Source of the DNA: GCA-2717185 sp964386465
Lineage (GTDB): Bacteria > Pseudomonadota > Alphaproteobacteria > UBA8366 > GCA-2717185
DNA: 11,083 nt
NCBI GenBank assembly: GCA_964386465.1
Contig: CAYLTU010000194.1
Coordinates: 1-11,083 of the forward strand
Direction: 5' to 3'
Shown piece by piece: positions 7,814-11,083 of this stretch. Below the pieces are notes generated by a model. It was not told the origin of the DNA and ran no database searches. It saw only the letters and a list, made by a program, of their open reading frames with translations. The position numbers were made by a program, and so were the translations under genes. Positions within the stretch are counted from its first letter, which is position 1. Every line of letters begins with the position of its first letter.

Positions 7814-9010
7814 TCAGGGTTGGCTCGCGAGCCAGTTCGCCAACGGCGTCCAAATCGATCGCGTGACGCCGCGTCCCACCATCATGCCGATGTGGCCGGC
7901 ACGCGGTCGCTTCACGGTGGCGTTCGGAAGCGCCCGGGCCAACCCTTCCGCGGAAGGCGGCGGCACGATGCGGTCGGCCGCGGGGATCACGACATAGGCC
8001 GGTCCATCCCACAATTCCGGCCGGACCGGCGCGCCGTCGATCCGCCATGCGCCTTTACCCGGTTTGTTATCCTCGTACCAATCGAACGCGCAAGCGCGCG
8101 CGACCGGCGCGGCCAGCGGAACGCCGTCGTTCAGCCAATCCTCCAGTGCAACGAATCTTCTGGCGGCCTCCGATCGTGGGTCGAGGCCGGCGAACGCCGT
8201 GAACTTCCGGATCCCGAGCAACGGATCCAGCGTGCAGAACAGATATTGCAAATTATCGGTCGGCAGTTCGCCAAGCAGCGCCAATTGCGGTTCGAACAAG
8301 CGCATCGCGGTGCCTACCATACGGGCCTGTTCGACATCGTCGGCATGAAAGTCCCACGGCGTCGCCAGCAGCACGAGGCTCGAGACATCGGGTCGGCGGC
8401 GCAACGCCAGCGCGAGGGCGAGCAGGCCACCCATGCAGTAACCCAGAACCGAGACCTTGCCGCCGGAATCGTCGATCGCCGCATCCAATGCGCCTTCCAA
8501 AGGACCGGCGATATAGTCGTCGATCGAGAAGGCGCGCTCGCGGTCGCCCGGCGCGCGCCAGTCAAGCAGGTAACACCGGAAACCGCGCGCGGCGAGCCAG
8601 CGGGCGAAGCTGCGCCGCGGCCCCAAATCGAGAATATAGGACCGGTTGATTAACGACGCGACGAGCAACACCGCCGGTCCCTCAGCGCCGAACCGCCGCA
8701 GGCAGGCGTTGCCGTCGCTCCAGATCGGTTCGGGTTCGTCCAGCGCTCGTCGGTAGGCGTGGCCCCGGTACCGCTCCACGCCTGTTAAAAAACGATCGAG
8801 CCGTTCCCTCGCTTCGAAATCGATGGCGCGGCCGAGGGCGTCAGGATCCGCCGTCGCCGCCGCTTCCTCGAGCGCGGCCACTGCCGGCCGCAGATCCGGA
8901 TTCCAGTGCGGCGAGCCGCTTTTCAAGAGCGGCAAGGCGGTTCTCGAGGCGGCGCATCCCATCGTCGCGAGCGTCAGATGAAACGCGAGCGGCCGAGGTC
9001 CTAATCGCAT
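7814..9010 (-). CDS. phaC: short PHA synthase (PhaC-like, alpha/beta hydrolase fold)
   Basis: A 398-residue PHA synthase-like enzyme that should polymerise (R)-3-hydroxyacyl-CoA into polyester on the granule surface. The lipase-like box GYCMGG carries Cys192 in place of serine, with Asp346 in IPAADRIVPP and His373 in AGHIGMM completing the Cys-Asp-His triad. LLDWRAPGDRERAFSIDDYI and LLATPWDFH match synthase landmarks. The length is nearer class III PhaC (~355) than class I (~590). The N-terminus RLGPRPLAFHL resembles a group of short Rhodospirillales synthases. I chose the ATG at 9010, with GGAG nine bases upstream; a GTG at 9034 is an alternative. Either start lies far inside the preceding phaE-like gene. 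Function as a synthase rather than another hydrolase rests on the Cys nucleophile and the locus. Confidence 0.85.
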   Translation of the reverse strand: MRLGPRPLAFHLTLATMGCAASRTALPLLKSGSPHWNPDLRPAVAALEEAAATADPDALGRAIDFEARERLDRFLTGVERYRGHAYRRALDEPEPIWSDGNACLRRFGAEGPAVLLVASLINRSYILDLGPRRSFARWLAARGFRCYLLDWRAPGDRERAFSIDDYIAGPLEGALDAAIDDSGGKVSVLGYCMGGLLALALALRRRPDVSSLVLLATPWDFHADDVEQARMVGTAMRLFEPQLALLGELPTDNLQYLFCTLDPLLGIRKFTAFAGLDPRSEAARRFVALEDWLNDGVPLAAPVARACAFDWYEDNKPGKGAWRIDGAPVRPELWDGPAYVVIPAADRIVPPPSAEGLARALPNATVKRPRAGHIGMMVGRGVTRSIWTPLANWLASQP

Positions 9011-9188
9011 CTTCCGTGGCTCCGGGCGGATCACCTGTTGCCCTTTCCGTTTGGCCGGACTTGAAAGCGTTCAAAACGCGTTCGGCCGAATTGGCAAACT
9101 CCGGATTGGCGGCCATCGCCGCCAACTGCTCCTGCCACAAATCCAGGAACCGGCGCGCTAGGCTTTCGATATCCGCTGGCTCGGCCAT
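8841..9188 (-). CDS. small PhaE-like coiled-coil protein upstream of phaC
   Basis: A 115-residue protein I cannot assign to a characterised family. It begins ADIESLARRFLDLWQEQLAA (residues 5-24), an amphipathic, Trp-containing helix like the openings of PhaE-type synthase partners. The middle (43-77) is polar and probably disordered. Residues 78-96 (MRRLENRLAALEKRLAALE) form a clear leucine heptad coil with Leu81, 85, 88, 92 and 95. The tail is Gly/Ser-rich. Position directly before a class III-sized phaC and the C-terminal coil suggest a synthase subunit or granule protein; this is inference. The ATG at 9188 is chosen because the sequence after it looks like a normal N-terminus; the frame continues to 9305 but that part looks non-coding. 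There is no Shine-Dalgarno. The last ~56 codons overlap phaC in another frame. Confidence 0.7.
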   Translation of the reverse strand: MAEPADIESLARRFLDLWQEQLAAMAANPEFANSAERVLNAFKSGQTERATGDPPGATEDAIRTSAARVSSDARDDGMRRLENRLAALEKRLAALESGSAAGSGRARGSGGDGGS

Positions 9189-9194
9189 TGCCGG

Positions 9195-9200
9195 ACTATA
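9195..9200 (-). promoter_or_regulatory. candidate -10 box for leaderless phaE-like mRNA
   Basis: On the minus strand TATAGT ends six bases before the phaE-like ATG (9188). Transcription from it would start at or next to the ATG, giving a leaderless message, which fits the absence of a Shine-Dalgarno. The -35 at 17 bp (TAGAAT) is poor, so this is tentative. Confidence 0.3.
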
Positions 9201-9273
9201 CCGGCCCGATCGCAGATATTCTAGAAACACCACAGCGTTACGCCCTGATTTCGCGCCGCCCGGCGTCTCACAT

Positions 9274-9282
9274 TGCAGTGCA
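9274..9282. promoter_or_regulatory. probable PhaR operator in the phaE-like/phaR divergent region
   Basis: TGCAGTGCA fits TGC-N3-GCA, the same core as in the phaA palindrome, within TTGCAGTGCAG. It lies 86 bp before the phaE-like ATG and 79 bp before the phaR ATG. It could serve both autorepression of phaR and control of the synthase genes. I found this core only twice in the intergenic regions of the window, both times in the PHA locus. Confidence 0.6.
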
Positions 9283-9305
9283 GCGAATCTTTGATTCACC
9301 GACAA
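9277..9305 (-). promoter_or_regulatory. candidate promoter of the phaE-like/phaC operon
   Basis: On the minus strand TTGTCG (9305-9300), 17 bp, then TGCACT (9282-9277). The -35 matches four of six bases and the -10 three. The -10 lies inside the TGC-N3-GCA site, the same geometry as at phaA. The weak -10 keeps confidence low. Confidence 0.3.
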
Positions 9306-9319
9306 GGTAGTGCTATGCG
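9291..9319 (+). promoter_or_regulatory. candidate promoter of phaR
   Basis: TTGATT (9291-9296), 17 bp, then TATGCG (9314-9319). The -35 hexamer is identical to that of phaA. The PhaR-type site lies just upstream of this -35. The leader would be about 35 nt. Confidence 0.4.
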
Positions 9320-9360
9320 TTCCTGCTCGTTACGTATCCTAAAACTGAATCTGCGGACCA

Positions 9361-9954
9361 ATGGTAAAATCCAACGGCTCTGACGGCGGCCCGGTCATCA
9401 TCAAGAAGTACGCCAATCGCCGCCTCTACAATACCGCGACAAGCAGCTACGCGACGCTGGACTACCTTTGTCAGATGGTCAAAGACGGCGTCGAATTCGT
9501 CGTAAATGACGCAAAGACGGGCGACGATATAACCCGGTCGGTCCTGACCCAGATAATCGTCGAGGAAGAAGCCAAGGGCCAGAACCTGCTGCCGATCGAT
9601 TTCCTGCGGCAACTCATCGGATTTTACGGTGACAGCGTGCAGGAAATGCTGCTGCCGCGTTACCTCGATCATTCGATGAAAATGTTCACGCACAATCAAG
9701 AAAAAATACAGGAATATGCGCGCGACTCCGTGGGCGGGATGTTCCCGATGGGTCAGTTGGAGGAAATGGGCCGGCAGAACATGGCGATGTTCGAAAAGGC
9801 GATGCAGGTGTTTTCGCCCTTCGGCGGCCAAGAGTCGCAGGAAAATTCGACGCCGGAACCGGAGACGAAGGCCGACGATCACGATCAGATATCCGCGCTT
9901 GAAAAGAAGCTCGACGCCCTGCAGGCGCAGATCGAGGCCCTGAGCCGAAAGTAA
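9361..9954 (+). CDS. phaR: polyhydroxyalkanoate synthesis regulator PhaR
   Basis: A 197-residue PhaR. The N-terminal PHB accumulation regulatory domain (about residues 12-72) shows IIKKYANRRLYNT and DAKTGDDITRSVLTQIIVEEE, both highly conserved in the family. The following polymer-binding region (about 76-115) contains LLPIDFLRQLIGFYGDSVQ. The C-terminus ends in a predicted coil, ISALEKKLDALQAQIEAL (176-193). PhaR represses phasin and PHA genes by binding TGC-rich operators and leaves DNA when it binds nascent polymer. The gene is divergent from the synthase genes, and two matching operators lie in the locus, one in its own upstream region, so autoregulation is likely. The ATG at 9361 has only a weak GGA ribosome site. 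Identification is secure; the target list is inferred. Confidence 0.97.
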   Translation: MVKSNGSDGGPVIIKKYANRRLYNTATSSYATLDYLCQMVKDGVEFVVNDAKTGDDITRSVLTQIIVEEEAKGQNLLPIDFLRQLIGFYGDSVQEMLLPRYLDHSMKMFTHNQEKIQEYARDSVGGMFPMGQLEEMGRQNMAMFEKAMQVFSPFGGQESQENSTPEPETKADDHDQISALEKKLDALQAQIEALSRK

Positions 9955-9963
9955 AAACGGCGC

Positions 9964-10042
9964 TGGATCGGATCGTGGTTCGTTGCAATCGCTTACAGCG
10001 ATCCAACAACTTCGCGAATCTGATCTTAAACTTGTGAAGTTG
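9964..10042. repeat. two inverted repeats between convergent phaR and EAL gene
   Basis: TGGATCG (9964-9970) pairs with CGATCCA (9999-10005), and CAACTTC (10007-10013) with GAAGTTG (10036-10042). Each has a 7-bp stem with a long loop (28 and 22 nt) and no T-tract. They may act as weak bidirectional terminators between two convergent genes, but the form is not that of an intrinsic terminator. Confidence 0.3.
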
Positions 10043-10064
10043 CTCTAGGTCGCGGACTCATGAC

Positions 10065-10841
10065 CTAAGCGGCCGGCGTCGATCGGATAGGGTCCGCCGG
10101 AACGTTGAGTTCCGGCCGTCCATAGATCCATCCCTGAAAATAGGTCACGCCGCGAGTGAGAAGATAGTCGCGGTCGGCCGTTTTTTCGACGCATTCGGCG
10201 ACGGTTTCGATTCCTGATGCCGTCGTGTAGGCGAGCAGGGTATCGAGAAATTCTTGGCTTTCTCCGTCCATCGCGATCCCGCGAATGAAGGAGCCGTCTA
10301 TTTTGACGATATCCACGGGAAGATTCTTGAGCTGCCGGAATGATGCGTATCCGGTGCCGAAGTCGTCCAACGCGACCTTGCACCCCATTTTCCGGAAAGC
10401 CGAAACCATACGAAAGGCTTCCTCGAAATCATGGATCTCGGCGGTTTCGGTTATCTCGATCGTCAGGCGACTGGCGATCCGGTGTCGTCCTTCGATCAGG
10501 CTCGTCAGCAAGCGGAGCCACGACCGGTCCGTCGCGGTATGACCGGAAATGTTGATCGCCAATCGAATGTCGGGATCCCGGTTGAGATCGGCCACCGCGA
10601 GTTCGAGAACGCGGCGATCGATGCGCCGCGAATGACCCAATTGCTCCGCGACTGGGATGAGGACCGCCGCTTCGAAGGGACCGCCTTTATCGCCGACAAC
10701 GCGAAGCAGCGTTTCATAATAGGCGACGGACCCGTCGCTACTGCGCACGACCGGCTGGTAGGCAAACGCGATTCGCTCGTCGCGCAAAGCATCAAGCAGC
10801 GTCGATAAATCAATATCTTGTATGTTTTGATCGCGGCTCAT
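10065..10841 (-). CDS. stand-alone EAL-domain cyclic-di-GMP phosphodiesterase
   Basis: A 258-residue protein that is almost entirely one EAL domain, without visible sensor, GGDEF or membrane segment, so it is probably cytoplasmic. It should hydrolyse cyclic di-GMP to linear pGpG. The signature is YETLLRV rather than EAL, but the catalytic Glu43 is kept. The other metal and catalytic residues are present: Asn97, Glu129, Asp159-Asp160 (in DDFGTGYASF), Lys180, Glu216 and Gln236. Their spacing from Asn97 onward is identical to that of RocR (32, 30, 20, 36 and 20 residues), so an active enzyme is likely. The ATG at 10841 follows an AT-rich leader with only a weak AGG ribosome site. It converges on phaR and is divergent from a probable gene at the right edge. 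Its target process is unknown; motility or biofilm control is typical. Confidence 0.92.
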   Translation of the reverse strand: MSRDQNIQDIDLSTLLDALRDERIAFAYQPVVRSSDGSVAYYETLLRVVGDKGGPFEAAVLIPVAEQLGHSRRIDRRVLELAVADLNRDPDIRLAINISGHTATDRSWLRLLTSLIEGRHRIASRLTIEITETAEIHDFEEAFRMVSAFRKMGCKVALDDFGTGYASFRQLKNLPVDIVKIDGSFIRGIAMDGESQEFLDTLLAYTTASGIETVAECVEKTADRDYLLTRGVTYFQGWIYGRPELNVPADPIRSTPAA

Positions 10842-10918
10842 GGAATTATTTTTACCTAGATAGATAAAATTTTAATTAATTTAACAGAAAATTTTCCAGA
10901 AAGAAATGTCAAAATTTA

Positions 10919-10934
10919 TTAACTATCCGCTAAC
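10919..10934 (+). promoter_or_regulatory. near-consensus CtrA box
   Basis: TTAA (10919-10922), seven bases, then CTAAC (10930-10934) differs by one base from the alphaproteobacterial CtrA site TTAA-N7-TTAAC. It overlaps the -35 of the rightward promoter candidate, a common activator position. In AT-rich DNA a chance match is possible. Confidence 0.35.
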
Positions 10935-10948
10935 CATATTTCTATAAG
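10919..10948 (+). promoter_or_regulatory. sigma70-like promoter for the right-edge gene
   Basis: TTAACT (10919-10924), 18 bp, then TATAAG (10943-10948), matching sigma70 at four and five of six bases. Transcription would begin near 10955, inside the 9-bp hairpin, with a leader of about 80 nt to the GTG at 11037. Confidence 0.45.
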
Positions 10949-10968
10949 CCCGTTCAGACACGGGCTTA
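10945..10968 (+). repeat. perfect 9-bp hairpin in the right-edge leader
   Basis: TAAGCCCGT (10945-10953) and ACGGGCTTA (10960-10968) form a perfect 9-bp stem with a 6-nt loop TCAGAC. No T-tract follows on either strand, so it is not a standard terminator. It overlaps the -10 and start region of the promoter candidate, so it may be a protein-binding inverted repeat or part of a structured leader. Confidence 0.6.
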
Positions 10969-11036
10969 CGGTGCCGGCGATGTCCGAGGGAGGGACACCG
11001 CATTGAAGAAAACGCCGGCGTTGCGGAGCATGGGAT

Positions 11037-11083
11037 GTGGCGGAAGTAACGGTCATCGCACCCAATGTGGTGGAGTTTGTCGG
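11037..11083 (+). CDS. start of a rightward gene, product unknown, cut by window edge
   Basis: From a GTG at 11037 the frame reads (M)AEVTVIAPNVVEFVG and stays open to the edge. GGAG (11025-11028) lies eight bases upstream, a good ribosome site. The alternating hydrophobic residues suggest a beta strand. No family is recognised from 15 residues. A competing frame from the ATG at 11030 gives a Gly/Cys-rich sequence that looks less like protein. Start and frame therefore remain uncertain. Confidence 0.4.
   Translation, partial: MAEVTVIAPNVVEFV

Larger units (their letters stand above)
10842..11036. other. AT-rich divergent control region with structured leader
   Basis: This spacer has an AT-rich half (10850-10945) and a GC-rich half with several hairpins. 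It holds a rightward promoter candidate, a near-consensus CtrA box and a 9-bp hairpin, each listed separately. Further complementary pairs are TGTCC/GGACA (10981-10985 and 10993-10997), CGGTG/CACCG (10969-10973 and 10996-11000) and GCCGGCG/CGCCGGC (10973-10979 and 11013-11019). Some are mutually exclusive. No gene is seen in it. Confidence 0.5.

Noticed and set aside
7748..8653. 301-residue rightward reading frame across phaC
   Set aside because: It is Arg-rich and antisense to phaC, and it begins inside the phaA operator and promoter region.
9189..9305. 39-residue N-terminal extension of the phaE-like frame
   Set aside because: It covers the probable PhaR site and promoters, and its sequence does not resemble a protein N-terminus.
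10871..10885. Clustered TTAA motifs as a second CtrA box
   Set aside because: The spacing is not TTAA-N7-TTAA on either strand; they are explained by AT-rich sequence.
10907..10912. Perfect TTGACA (-35) on the minus strand upstream of the EAL gene
   Set aside because: At 16-18 bp spacing the -10 candidates match poorly (for example TTCTGT), so I do not call a promoter.
10945..11036. Known cyclic-di-GMP or cobalamin riboswitch in the right-edge leader
   Set aside because: None of the conserved blocks of these classes that I know are visible; only generic hairpins are seen.

Overview
The window is ordinary-looking chromosome of an alphaproteobacterium, probably close to the Rhodospirillales. 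This placement rests on gene content and protein style only: a SUV3/MgpS-type helicase followed by a small S4 protein, a PhaR-type regulator, a short GPRPL-type PHA synthase, and a DUF1223 gene beside an aconitase start. Coding sequence is GC-rich; only the spacer near the right edge is clearly AT-rich. I saw no rRNA, tRNA, CRISPR array or insertion sequence.

Layout. Positions 1-3301 hold a leftward cluster: pcm (protein repair methyltransferase), then a SUV3-like helicase, then the start of an S4 RNA-binding protein whose ATG overlaps the helicase stop as ATGA. htpG (3408-5345, rightward) diverges from pcm across a 106-bp spacer with a heat-shock-like promoter candidate. htpG converges on a secreted DUF1223 protein (5366-6097, leftward). 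Just upstream of DUF1223 lies a 34-codon piece that matches the start of aconitase A and then stops: a gene remnant. A strong intrinsic terminator (6458-6490) closes phaA.

Positions 6513-9954 form a polyhydroxyalkanoate (PHA) locus: phaA (thiolase), a short phaC-like synthase, a small coiled-coil PhaE-like protein (all leftward) and the regulator phaR (rightward). Two TGC-N3-GCA sites, the reported PhaR-type operator core, lie in the two intergenic spaces. One is a perfect 19-bp palindrome overlapping the -10 of a good phaA promoter; the other lies between phaE-like and phaR. This suggests local autoregulated control: PhaR released by polymer or precursors would allow thiolase and synthase expression. 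phaB and a phasin are absent from the window. The phaE-like and phaC reading frames overlap by about 170 bp in different frames.

Positions 10065-10841 encode a stand-alone EAL phosphodiesterase with all catalytic residues. It is divergent from a probable gene at the right edge, whose leader has a sigma70-like promoter, a near-consensus CtrA box and several hairpins. I found no clearly new defence or mobile system. The most informative oddities are the aconitase remnant, the PhaR operators, the dual-frame overlap and the structured leader at the right edge.
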